From the IMG/VR virus record IMGVR_UViG_3300006330_000002, positions 1-37,415 of that record: a DNA stretch of 37,415 nucleotides; one strand, 5' to 3'. The notes beneath the pieces are model-generated. The model had not been told where the DNA came from. It made no database searches and was given only the letters and a program-made list of their open reading frames with translations. The DNA comes from a virus. Made by a program: the position numbers and the translations under genes. Positions 15,786-23,240 of the stretch are shown here, in pieces (within the stretch, counting starts at the first letter, position 1; each line of letters begins with the position of its first letter).

Positions 15786-17474
15786 ATGGCCAATGACCTT
15801 GTTCCCTACCAGGCGCCCGACGTGCCGGCCCTGGTCGACCTGCGCGGCAAGCCGCTTCGCGCGGCGGTCCAGACGCTGACCTGCGAGATTGGCGGCCCGA
15901 CCCTGTCGGGCGTGCGCAACATCTGGTCGGGCCATCCGGCGCAGGGCCTCAATCCCGCCAAGCTCGCCTGCCTGCTGCGCGATGCCGAACAGGGCGACGC
16001 CACCGCCTATCTGGAGCTGGCCGAGGAGATCGAGGAGAAATACCCGCACTATAACGGCGTGCTGGGGGTCAGGAAGCGCGCGGTCGCGCAGCTGCCGATC
16101 CGCGTCGAGGCGGCGGGCGAGAGCGAGGAGGAAAAGGCAGACGCGGCGCTGGTGCGCGACTGGACAAAGCGGCTGACGCTGCAGGCGGAGCTGATCGAGA
16201 TCCTCGACGCCCTGGGCAAGGGCTACAGCGCGACCGAGATCATCTGGGAAACCGGCGAGACCTGGCTGCCCGCGCAGCTGAAGCGACGCGATCCCCGCTT
16301 CTTCGAATATGACCAGGCAACGGGCGAGCAGCTGCTGCTGAAGGGCGGCGAGGATGGCGCCAGCAGCGTGGCCAGCGCCTTGCCGCCGCACAAGTTCGTG
16401 GTCCACCAAACGGCGGCGAAGTCGGGCCTGCCGATCCGCGGCGGCCTCGCCCGCGTCGTGTCCTGGTATTATCTGTTCGCCAACTTCACGCTGAAGGACT
16501 GGATGACCTTCCTGGAGGTCTACGGCCTGCCCTTGCGCGTCGGCAAATATCAGAACGGCACCAGCGAGGACGATATTCGCCTGCTGGCCCAGGCGGTGGG
16601 GCAGATCGGATCGGATGCGGGCGCCGTCATCCCCCAGTCCATGGTCATAGAGTTTGTGCAGAGCGGCGGCGCCGCCGCCAATCCGGACATGTTCCGGGGG
16701 ATGCTCACCTATATCGACGATGCGGTCAGCAAGGTTGTCCTGGGGCAGACCAGCAGTTCCGACGCGAAGGCCGGCGGGCTGGGATCGGGCCAGGCGAACC
16801 TGCATGGCGATGTGCGCCAGGACATCGCCGACGCCGACGCGGTCGAGCTGAGCGCGACGCTGACACGCGACGTCGCGCTGCCGATTGTCCTGTTCAATCG
16901 CGGGCCGCGCAAACGCTATCCGCAGATCATCGTCGGCCGCCCCGACGCGGTCGACGTGAAGGAGTTCTTGGACGCCGCCGATCGGGGCGTGAAGATGGGC
17001 GTGCCGATCGCGGTGTCGACCTGGCGCGAGCGCACCGGCATCCCCGAACCGAAAGCGGGGGAGCCTGTCCTGATGGCCACTGCCCAACAGCCCGCCCAGG
17101 AGCCGCTGAAGGGGCAAGATGGCCCTGACCCCCGTCAGAAGCCGCGCAATGGCCTTTTAGACCCTTTGAAGCGGCCCTCAGGGGCAGATCGGGGTCAGGA
17201 GGTTCCGGCGGCTGCGCAGGATCGGCAGCCCGACGCCATCGACGCGATGATCGAGGAGGCGCTGGGCGACTGGGAGGGACTGGTCGATCCGCTGCTGGGA
17301 TCATTCGAGGAGCTGATCGCCGGGGCGACGTCGATGGAGGAAGTGCGCGAGTTGCTGGCGATGAAGGTTGGCGACGTCATCGCCGCAATGGATGTGGCCG
17401 CCATCACCCAGCTGGGCGAGCGCGTCGGGTTCGCCGGCAAGATTGCCGGGCTGATCGAAAAGCCGGGATTGTGA
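15786..17474 (+). CDS. Portal protein (DUF935, Mu gp29-like)
   Basis: A 562-residue protein of the DUF935 family, the Mu-group portal ring through which DNA enters and leaves the head. Family features include the opening region RNIWSGHPAQGLNPAKLA (about 45-62), KYPHYNGVLGVRKRAV (about 86-101), LIEILDALGKGYSATEIIWE (138-157) and GLGSGQANLHGDVRQDIADAD (about 336-356). After about residue 425 comes a Pro/Gln/Lys-rich low-complexity linker to about 480, then a helical tail, longer than needed for the core. The ATG at 15786 follows GCGGAGA. A convergent gene on the other strand ends 11 nt after its stop. Confidence 0.93.
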   Translation: MANDLVPYQAPDVPALVDLRGKPLRAAVQTLTCEIGGPTLSGVRNIWSGHPAQGLNPAKLACLLRDAEQGDATAYLELAEEIEEKYPHYNGVLGVRKRAVAQLPIRVEAAGESEEEKADAALVRDWTKRLTLQAELIEILDALGKGYSATEIIWETGETWLPAQLKRRDPRFFEYDQATGEQLLLKGGEDGASSVASALPPHKFVVHQTAAKSGLPIRGGLARVVSWYYLFANFTLKDWMTFLEVYGLPLRVGKYQNGTSEDDIRLLAQAVGQIGSDAGAVIPQSMVIEFVQSGGAAANPDMFRGMLTYIDDAVSKVVLGQTSSSDAKAGGLGSGQANLHGDVRQDIADADAVELSATLTRDVALPIVLFNRGPRKRYPQIIVGRPDAVDVKEFLDAADRGVKMGVPIAVSTWRERTGIPEPKAGEPVLMATAQQPAQEPLKGQDGPDPRQKPRNGLLDPLKRPSGADRGQEVPAAAQDRQPDAIDAMIEEALGDWEGLVDPLLGSFEELIAGATSMEEVRELLAMKVGDVIAAMDVAAITQLGERVGFAGKIAGLIEKPGL

Positions 17475-17485
17475 TGAGGCTTCGA

Positions 17486-18268
17486 TCAGCTGCTAGCGAC
17501 AACAATCCGACATTCCTGCTCCAGTCGTCGGATCAGCGCTCCAGCCTTGTCGGCAAAGGCCTTGAGGCTTTCTTCTGCTCCAAGCGGGACTCTCAACACC
17601 TGGTCGCTGATCATGATAGTGATATCGATTTCGAAGTCGAAAGGCACCTTCACGTCCCCTTTCATGCGAAGAAGTTCGCCCCTGTTTTGCTCACTGTCCC
17701 ATTTGAGCGCCGGCATGATGAGCTGACCGTCCTCGCCGACAATAGCTTGCGCCATCGTCACCTCCGCCACCCCTACATGGGTGCCGATCCCAATCGTGTG
17801 TTTCCGGTTCGCAATCTTGGCGAGCGCCCGAACCATATCATCGCCACCAGTGTAGGCGGGACTTGTAGGGAATGGTCCAAACTCAACCATCGCTTCGGCA
17901 ATCGGTTGAGGCAGCTGCAGGCGACTTATTTTTACTTCGCTGTCCCGGCGACTTTCACCCCAGGGAAAATAAATGTCGCGTTTGGGCGGGCCGTTGATCA
18001 GCATGTAGCAGGCGTGCGCCGCTTGATCCAAACCGTGCCGAACATTGAGCAGCGCTTCTGTCGCCTTGCGAGCAATCGACCGGTCCAGCGGTTTGGTAAG
18101 GTGCAACCACCAGATCGTGAAGCCCGAGCTAGGGTCTTCTTCCGTGTTAATGAAGGAGGCCAGTCCCGAATAATAAGTGCGACACAGCGCCTCGGTTTCG
18201 CGCAACGCGTCAGAAGCCCAGTCGATATACTCTCTCGCGCTTTTGAACGCTCTTTCGACTTCCGCCAT
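17486..18268 (-). CDS. Antisense cargo gene of unknown function
   Basis: A 260-residue protein on the minus strand, the only such gene in the window, wedged between portal and F. Start ATG at 18268 is preceded by GAGGA at about 6-nt spacing; an ATG 14 codons further upstream is less likely. Base composition is visibly lower in GC than its neighbours, suggesting separate acquisition. It is soluble and helical in the first half, with N-x-R-x-x-LD-x-A (LLNVRHGLDQAAH, about 87-99) and NRKH (about 167-170). These recall a widespread uncharacterised family with conserved NLRxxLDH and NxDKHR segments, some of which look HEPN-like. A phage-exclusion or host-fitness role is possible but unproven. Confidence 0.75.
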   Translation of the reverse strand: MAEVERAFKSAREYIDWASDALRETEALCRTYYSGLASFINTEEDPSSGFTIWWLHLTKPLDRSIARKATEALLNVRHGLDQAAHACYMLINGPPKRDIYFPWGESRRDSEVKISRLQLPQPIAEAMVEFGPFPTSPAYTGGDDMVRALAKIANRKHTIGIGTHVGVAEVTMAQAIVGEDGQLIMPALKWDSEQNRGELLRMKGDVKVPFDFEIDITIMISDQVLRVPLGAEESLKAFADKAGALIRRLEQECRIVVASS

Positions 18269-18289
18269 CTCAAATCCTCGACGCCCAAG

Positions 18290-18341
18290 TCCAGTCCCGC
18301 AGCATTCCAATCATTCTTCTGTTCAGCAAGGGGCCTCGACC
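18290..18341 (-). promoter_or_regulatory. Possible promoter of the antisense gene
   Basis: The 73 bp between the divergent starts at 18268 (minus) and 18342 (plus) includes an AT-rich patch at about 18303-18329. Read on the minus strand it contains TTGCTG, a 17-nt spacer and AATGCT, a weak sigma-70-like arrangement. An isolated minus-strand gene needs its own promoter and this is the only place for it, but the match is poor. Confidence 0.3.
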
Positions 18342-19949
18342 GTGACAGGGCCTGAAGAACTGCCCCCCGGCGCTGTGCCACCCGAGGAGGCGATCGCCTT
18401 CTTCCGGTCGAAGGGGTTCCGCATCGGCTTCAACTGGCAGGACGTGCTCAAGGCGGAGCATGTGCGCGCCTTTACCGTCGCCAAGGCCATGTCGCGCGAC
18501 ATATTGGAGGACATTCGCGCGGCGGTGGACAAGGCGATCGCCGAGGGCACGACGCTGGACACCTTCAAGGCGGAGCTGCGGCCGACGCTGGAGGCCAAGG
18601 GCTGGTGGGGCAAGAAGATCATGCTCGATCCCGCCACCGGCCAGCATGAGCTGGTGCAGCTGGGCAGTCCGCGTCGGCTGAAGACGATCTTCGACACGAA
18701 TGTCCGCACCGCCTACCAGGCCGGCAAGTGGGAACGCATCCAGCGCACGAAGAAGGCCTTCCCCTATCTGGAATATAGCAGCGTTATGGATGGCCGGGAG
18801 CGGCCCGAGCATCATGACTGGGACGGCACGATCCTGCCGGTCGATCATCCCTGGTGGGACACCCATTATGGTCCTTGCGACTGGAATTGTCGCTGCACCG
18901 CGATTCCCCGGTCGCAGCGGATGCTGGACCGCATGGGCCGCACCGTCGATGATCAGCCGCCGCCGGCCAATGACCTGCTGCCCTGGACCAACAGCCGCAC
19001 CGGAGAGACCGGCATGCTGGAAGCCGGCATCGGCAAGGGGTGGGATTATAATGTCGGCAAGGAATATCTGCGCGGCCTGGCGCCATCGCCGCTGCCCGAA
19101 AGTTTCGACCAGGGACCGGACGAGGTCGGCGCATCGGCGCGGTTGACCAGTGCCCAGAGCGGCCTGATCGACCGCTTCCTCAAAGCCTTCGGCATTGCGC
19201 CTGGCGGCGAGGCGATATGGATGGACAAGGAAGGCTGGCCGCTGTCGATCGGACGCGGCTGGTTCATCGCGCCTGGCGGTCGGGTGCAGATGCCTGGCGG
19301 CGCGGCCGGCGTGGCGATCGACCGGATCGCGGCGGCGATCGTCCAGCCCGACCGCATCGGATGGGTGTGGGTGCGGGGGCGGAACGGACGGGCGTTGCTG
19401 ATGCGCCGCTATGCCCGCACATTCGCTGGCATCACCACGCTGGTCGAGATCGGCCGCGACGGCTGGCGCTGGGTCTCAGGGCGCGCCAGTGAGATCGCGG
19501 CGGCTTACGACCCCCATCAGGCGCGCGACAGAAACGGGCGATGGACATCCGGCCATGCATTGGCGATCGGTTTCGCCACTGCTGCATCCTCTGGCGATGC
19601 ACCGACGCGTCATCGGCTTGGACCGGTGTCCGATCATGCGCGGGCGCAGCTGACCCGCCTGGGCTTGCGGGCTGACGCGAAGTCGGTGGAACTGGGGCGT
19701 GACGACGTTCGCCATATCCTGAAGCGCCACGGGCGGGATTCGCGCGGTCAGAAACCGATCGGGGCTGAAGACATCGCCAACGCCCGGACGATATTCAATC
19801 GCGGCACCATATCGCATGGGACGCCTCGGCTGAGCCGCAGCGGCAGTCCCATGGTGTTCGTGTCGGCGACAGTCGACGGGCACGACTATGCGGCGGCGTT
19901 CCAGATCGGGAAGCACCGGGTCAAGCTGACATCGCTCAGGAAGAGATGA
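18342..19949 (+). CDS. F: F-like head morphogenesis protein (Mu gp30) with toxin-like C-terminal domains
   Basis: A 535-residue protein starting at GTG 18342 after AGCAAGGGG; longer starts would run deep into the antisense gene. Residues about 11-190 are the Mu F / SPP1 gp7 minor head domain (EEAIAFFRSKGFRIGFNW, FTVAKAM, then HYGPCDWNCRCTAIPRS). Residues about 285-380 contain IVQPDRIGWVWVRG, RRYARTF and GWRWVSG, resembling phage BECR-type nuclease domains. After a YDPHQARDRNGRWT linker (389-402) a second domain holds VRHILKRHG (456-464), GQKPIGAEDIANAR (469-482) and a final beta sheet, again like the barnase-EndoU-ColicinE5/D-RelE group. It may be injected or act on the host; the nuclease function is inferred. 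Confidence 0.85.
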   Translation: MTGPEELPPGAVPPEEAIAFFRSKGFRIGFNWQDVLKAEHVRAFTVAKAMSRDILEDIRAAVDKAIAEGTTLDTFKAELRPTLEAKGWWGKKIMLDPATGQHELVQLGSPRRLKTIFDTNVRTAYQAGKWERIQRTKKAFPYLEYSSVMDGRERPEHHDWDGTILPVDHPWWDTHYGPCDWNCRCTAIPRSQRMLDRMGRTVDDQPPPANDLLPWTNSRTGETGMLEAGIGKGWDYNVGKEYLRGLAPSPLPESFDQGPDEVGASARLTSAQSGLIDRFLKAFGIAPGGEAIWMDKEGWPLSIGRGWFIAPGGRVQMPGGAAGVAIDRIAAAIVQPDRIGWVWVRGRNGRALLMRRYARTFAGITTLVEIGRDGWRWVSGRASEIAAAYDPHQARDRNGRWTSGHALAIGFATAASSGDAPTRHRLGPVSDHARAQLTRLGLRADAKSVELGRDDVRHILKRHGRDSRGQKPIGAEDIANARTIFNRGTISHGTPRLSRSGSPMVFVSATVDGHDYAAAFQIGKHRVKLTSLRKR

Positions 19950-20055
19950 TGTCCGTGCTGTCTTGTGTCCGAAGACCTAGACCTTGACGTCCGAAACGGC
20001 GCACGGCTCATGAACGATATAGCGCCGCGTCTGCTAACATGCAATGAACCGGTGA

Positions 20056-20077
20056 CCGCCCCCATTGGCCGGGGCGG
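20056..20077 (+). other. 7-bp-stem hairpin abutting the second operator
   Basis: CCGCCCC at 20056-20062 pairs with GGGGCGG at 20071-20077 around an 8-nt loop. The right arm overlaps the left part of the palindrome at 20073-20088, so the two structures are mutually exclusive if folded. No T-tract follows. It may be a weak stop for the upstream operon or chance in GC-rich DNA. The rest of the 176-bp gap (19950-20125) shows no convincing ORF. Confidence 0.4.
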
Positions 20078-20088
20078 AGATATCTCCG
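20073..20088 (+). promoter_or_regulatory. Late-operon operator palindrome, copy 2
   Basis: GGCGGAGATATCTCCG contains the perfect 14-bp palindrome CGGAGATATCTCCG (20075-20088), identical over 17 nt to the copy at 8006-8022. The dyad centre is 44.5 bp before the A of the ATG at 20126, one base from the spacing at copy 1. The gene it precedes lacks a Shine-Dalgarno sequence, as at copy 1. Here no T-run follows, so the terminator explanation does not apply. Both sites share a CAT(C)AGC element six bases before the ATG that could serve as the -10 region. Confidence 0.72.
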
Positions 20089-20125
20089 ACTAGAGCCGCC
20101 GCGCGCCCATGCCATCAGCATCGGC

Positions 20126-21178
20126 ATGAAGCGGGGCAATCAACAGCATCAGATCGTGGCGGCGGCGACGACCGAGGTGTCGGTCATCGACGGCGTGCCG
20201 GCGCAGCGCGTCAAGCTGCTGCCGATCGGCTCCATCGCGATGCGCGACAATCGCGGTCCATATCGCATCGTCGATGCCGCCCATGCGCAGCGCATCGTCG
20301 ACGCGACCAAGTCCTGGCTGGGCGGCGCCGACTTTAATTTCGACTATGGCCATTCGGTCCAGCGCGACCAGGCGGCGATCGCCGCCGGCTGGGCCAAGGC
20401 CGACAGCCTGAGCGTGGAGGCCGACGGCATCTATGCCTCGGTCGAATGGACCGACGCCGCCGCGCAGCGCATCGCCGCCCGCGAATATCGCTATCTCAGC
20501 CCGCTTTTCCTCGCCGCCAAGTCGGGCGAGGTGCTGCAGCTGAAGAACGCCGCCCTGGTCAATATCGGGGCCATCGACCTGCCGGCGATCGCCGCCGGCC
20601 TTTCCGGAGAAGAAGACGATATGAGCTTTGCTCTCATTGCGGCGGCGCTCGGCCTTGCGGCGACCGCCACCGAACAGGAGTGCGTGGCCGCCGCCACGTC
20701 GCTCAAGGAACAGGCAGATACCGCGCCGTCCACCAGCACCATCGCGGTCGCGGCCGGACTGGCGGAGGGCGCCAGCGTCGAGGAGATCGCCGCGTCCGTC
20801 ACCGCGCTCAAGAAAGGCGACCCGGCCAAGTTCGTGCCGGTCGAGCAGGTCGCGGCCGTCAACCAGCGGCTCAACAGCCTGGAGGCCGAGCGCGCCGAAC
20901 GCGAAGTCGCGGCGGCCATCGAGGGCGGCAAGCTGGTCCCGGCGCTCAAGGACTGGGGCCTCAACCTGTTCAAGACCAACGAGCAGGGCTGGCACGACTT
21001 CCTGGGCAAGGCCCCGGTCGTCGTCGCGGCCGGTAGCCAGATGGACGGCGGCAAGCCCGATGGCAGCGCGGCCGAGGACAAGCTCACCCCCGAGGAGGTC
21101 GCTGCCTGCGCTTTCCTGGGCATTAGCGAGGAAAACTTCCTCGCTGAGAAGAAGCTGAAGAAGGGAGCCGCCGCATGA
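20126..21178 (+). CDS. I: Head maturation protease I (Mu gp32-like), with scaffold region
   Basis: A 350-residue protein of the Mu I protease family, which processes the prohead and carries the scaffold in its C-terminal part. The N-terminal family core includes RVKLLPIGSIAMRDNRGPY (about 28-46), FNFDYGHSVQ (about 71-80), GIYASVEWTDAAAQRIAAREYRYLSP (about 98-123) and LKNAALVNIGAIDLPAIAA (about 140-158). After residue 165 the sequence becomes helical and acidic, typical of scaffold. It is the first gene after the second operator and has no Shine-Dalgarno before the ATG. It overlaps the next gene by four bases. Confidence 0.92.
   Translation: MKRGNQQHQIVAAATTEVSVIDGVPAQRVKLLPIGSIAMRDNRGPYRIVDAAHAQRIVDATKSWLGGADFNFDYGHSVQRDQAAIAAGWAKADSLSVEADGIYASVEWTDAAAQRIAAREYRYLSPLFLAAKSGEVLQLKNAALVNIGAIDLPAIAAGLSGEEDDMSFALIAAALGLAATATEQECVAAATSLKEQADTAPSTSTIAVAAGLAEGASVEEIAASVTALKKGDPAKFVPVEQVAAVNQRLNSLEAERAEREVAAAIEGGKLVPALKDWGLNLFKTNEQGWHDFLGKAPVVVAAGSQMDGGKPDGSAAEDKLTPEEVAACAFLGISEENFLAEKKLKKGAAA
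20621..21178 (+). CDS. Z: Probable internal-start scaffold protein (Z-like)
   Basis: An in-frame ATG at 20621, inside the protease gene and preceded by GGAGA at about 11-nt spacing, would give a separate 185-residue scaffold protein identical to the C-terminal half of protease I. In Mu the scaffold Z is made from an internal start of I in the same way. The start lies exactly at the junction where the conserved protease part ends. Whether it is used must be shown experimentally. Confidence 0.55.
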   Translation: MSFALIAAALGLAATATEQECVAAATSLKEQADTAPSTSTIAVAAGLAEGASVEEIAASVTALKKGDPAKFVPVEQVAAVNQRLNSLEAERAEREVAAAIEGGKLVPALKDWGLNLFKTNEQGWHDFLGKAPVVVAAGSQMDGGKPDGSAAEDKLTPEEVAACAFLGISEENFLAEKKLKKGAAA

Positions 21179-21585
21179 CCGCGATCGCTACGCCGCGCGT
21201 CAAGACGCGCAGCCGGGACGGCAAGCAGTTCGTGCGCAAGATGGCGCCGAGCAAGATCTTGGCGGGCACCATCGTGATGCTGAATTCGACGGGCTTTGCC
21301 ACCGGCGGCGCGACCGCCACCGGCCAGGTCGCCGACGGCGTCGCGATGGAGACGGTCGACAATGTCGGCGGCAGCTCCGGCGAAAAGTCGGTGCGCGTCG
21401 AAAAGGGCGTCTTCTGTTTCGAGAACAGCGCCTCGGCCGATGCCGTCGCCCTCGCTGACATCGGCGAAAACTGCTACATCGTGGACAACCAGACGGTCGC
21501 CAAGACCGACGGTTCCGCGACCCGCAGCGTCGCCGGCAAGATCGTGGACGTGGACGCCGAGGGCGTCTGGGTCCTGTTCGCCTGA
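21175..21585 (+). CDS. Head decoration-like protein
   Basis: A 136-residue, beta-rich protein between scaffold and major capsid genes. Features such as KILAGTIVMLNSTGFATGG (about 25-43), a middle run of Val, Gly and Ala strands and a C-terminal GKIVDVDAEGVWVLF resemble DUF2190-type or lambda D-like capsid decoration proteins, which sit at this place in many Mu-like prophages. It would stabilise the expanded head. It overlaps protease I by four bases and precedes the capsid gene by 22 nt. Confidence 0.7.
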   Translation: MTAIATPRVKTRSRDGKQFVRKMAPSKILAGTIVMLNSTGFATGGATATGQVADGVAMETVDNVGGSSGEKSVRVEKGVFCFENSASADAVALADIGENCYIVDNQTVAKTDGSATRSVAGKIVDVDAEGVWVLFA

Positions 21586-21607
21586 GCCGAAGAAGGAACC
21601 GCTCAAC

Positions 21608-22513
21608 ATGGAAATCAACCGGGGTAACCTCCAGACGCTCGGCACAGCCTTTTCCGGCCTGTTCCGTGGCGGCCTGGGCATGGCGCCGTCCGATTATCTG
21701 GACATCGCCACCGTCGTGCCGTCGAGCACCGGCAAGAATGAATATGGCTGGCTCAACCAGATGCGCGGCATGCGCGAATGGTTGGGCGACCGTGTGCTGA
21801 ACCAGATCAGCCAGTCCGATTATTCGATCAAGAACAAGGACTGGGAAGACACGATCGAAGTCGAGCGCAACGACATCGAGGACGACAATCTCGGCCAGTA
21901 TAACATGCTGTTCACCGAGATGGGCCGGGCCACCGCCGCGCATCCCAACGAGCTGGCGTTCGGCCTGCTCAAGCTCGGTTTCTCCACGCCCTGCTATGAC
22001 GGCCAATATTATTTCGACACCGACCATCCGGTGCTGGACGCGTTCGGCGACGTCACCTCGGTCGCCAATACCGATGGCGGCGCGGGCGCGCCCTGGGTCC
22101 TCTACGACCCGAGCCGCGTCACCAAGCCGATCATCTTCCAAGAACGCAAGAAGGCGCAGTTCATCGCCCGCGACAAGCTGGACGATGACAATGTCTTCTG
22201 GCGCAAGAAATATGTCTATGGCGTCGATGCCCGCTACAATGTCGGCTTCGGCTTCTGGCAGTTCGCCTGGGGCAGCAAGCAGACGCTCGACGCGGCGCAT
22301 TACGCCACCGCCCGCGCCGCCCTCATGAACATGAAGGGCGATTATGGCCGGCCGCTGGGCCTGCTGGGCGGCGCGCAGAAGCCGATCCTGCTGGTTCCGC
22401 CCAGCCTGGAAAGCGCGGCGCTCAAGATCGTCAACAATGAGTTGGGCGCCAATGGCGAGACCAACGAGTGGAAGGGAACGGCGACCGTCAAGGTCTCGCC
22501 GTGGCTCGGCTGA
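21608..22513 (+). CDS. T: Major capsid protein (Mu gpT-like)
   Basis: A 301-residue homologue of the Mu major head subunit T, which builds the icosahedral shell. Family segments include LGTAFSGLFRGGLG at the N-terminus, YGWLNQMRGMREWLGDRV (about 46-63), a DTIEVERNDIEDDNLGQY strand-turn (80-97) and YYFDTDHPV (about 134-142). The ATG at 21608 follows GAAGGAACC at 7-nt spacing, good for a highly expressed gene; the frame is open upstream but covers the previous gene. Length is close to Mu T. No targeting or membrane segment. Confidence 0.95.
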   Translation: MEINRGNLQTLGTAFSGLFRGGLGMAPSDYLDIATVVPSSTGKNEYGWLNQMRGMREWLGDRVLNQISQSDYSIKNKDWEDTIEVERNDIEDDNLGQYNMLFTEMGRATAAHPNELAFGLLKLGFSTPCYDGQYYFDTDHPVLDAFGDVTSVANTDGGAGAPWVLYDPSRVTKPIIFQERKKAQFIARDKLDDDNVFWRKKYVYGVDARYNVGFGFWQFAWGSKQTLDAAHYATARAALMNMKGDYGRPLGLLGGAQKPILLVPPSLESAALKIVNNELGANGETNEWKGTATVKVSPWLG

Positions 22514-23076
22514 TGCGCGGGGCTCTGCTGCTGACGGCTGCGAAAACGCCGTATCGCCGCGCCGGCCTGGCCTTCCCGATCGGGATGCCGCTGACCGTCG
22601 CGATCCGCTCGCTCACCGTCGTCCAGCTGCGCCAGCTGCTGGGCGATTCCCAGGTCACGGTCATGGTCGGGCAGGACAACGGCGCGTTTCTGCTGGTGCC
22701 CGAACTGACCGCCGCCGCGACGGACGCGCAGCTCCAGGCCTTTATCGACGCGGCCCCGCCGATCGAGATCGAGGCCATCCCCGCCGGCCCGATCGGACCG
22801 GAAGAGGAGCTGGCCGAACTGCGCCTGCGCCTGGCCGACGCGGCCGTCGCGCTCAACCAGGCGAACAGCCAGATCGAAACGCTGCAGGACGCCGCGAAGG
22901 CTTCCGCCGCCGAGCTCGTCGCGGCGCAGTCGGACGGCGAAGCGATGGGCGCGCGGATCGGGGAGCTGGAAGCGAAGCTGGCCGAGGCGAGCAAGGCCCC
23001 CGCCGCGCCCGCTGAAGCCAAGACGAAGGCCCCCGCCAAGGCCAAGCCGACCGACACCAAGCCGGCCGACGCATGA
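22513..23076 (+). CDS. FluMu-type protein after the capsid (Mu gp35-like)
   Basis: A 187-residue protein. The first 60 residues (KTPYRRAGLAFPIG, then SLTVVQLRQLLGDSQVTVMV) match the short N-terminal domain of Mu gp35 and Haemophilus FluMu HI1506 proteins. Residues about 95-150 form a coiled coil, and the C-terminus is an Ala/Lys/Pro-rich tail. Role is not known in detail; position suggests head completion or scaffolding. The start at 22513 overlaps the capsid stop by one base; an in-frame GTG lies four codons upstream. A 164-bp non-coding stretch follows. Confidence 0.75.
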   Translation: MRGALLLTAAKTPYRRAGLAFPIGMPLTVAIRSLTVVQLRQLLGDSQVTVMVGQDNGAFLLVPELTAAATDAQLQAFIDAAPPIEIEAIPAGPIGPEEELAELRLRLADAAVALNQANSQIETLQDAAKASAAELVAAQSDGEAMGARIGELEAKLAEASKAPAAPAEAKTKAPAKAKPTDTKPADA

Positions 23077-23081
23077 TCGCC

Positions 23082-23121
23082 ATGGCCGGCGCCGCGCATC
23101 CTCTCCGCCTGCGCCGGCCAT
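23082..23121 (+). repeat. 11-bp perfect inverted repeat, head-tail gap, first
   Basis: ATGGCCGGCGC at 23082-23092 and GCGCCGGCCAT at 23111-23121 are exact inverted repeats separated by 18 nt, giving a stable GC hairpin in RNA. It lies directly after the gp35-like stop in the only sizeable gap (23077-23240) between head and tail genes. No T-tract follows. Confidence 0.6.
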
Positions 23122-23160
23122 GAGCCGCCACCCCCTGCCAGCTCACCGGCGGGGGGACCA

Positions 23161-23209
23161 TCCGGGACGGGGCCGCGCCCCTGCACGGGTTTTCCGGTCC
23201 CGTCCCGGA
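23161..23209 (+). repeat. 11-bp perfect inverted repeat, head-tail gap, second
   Basis: TCCGGGACGGG at 23161-23171 and CCCGTCCCGGA at 23199-23209 are exact inverted repeats with a 27-nt loop, and the loop itself holds a smaller GGGG/CCCC hairpin. It ends 31 nt before the gp36-like start. Together with the first hairpin it could attenuate late transcription, mark an RNA processing site, or protect the head message; that is inference. Confidence 0.6.
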
Positions 23210-23240
23210 CCATGTTTCTAAAGGAGCTTCGTCGACCGCC

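Noticed and set aside
17124-17199. Inverted repeat CCTGACCCC/GGGGTCAGG inside the portal gene
   Set aside because: Lies in the low-complexity linker coding part with a 58-nt loop; no sign of function beyond coding.
23073-23123. A 16-codon ORF overlapping the gp35-like stop as ATGA
   Set aside because: The sequence is fully explained by the inverted repeat there; no protein feature supports it.
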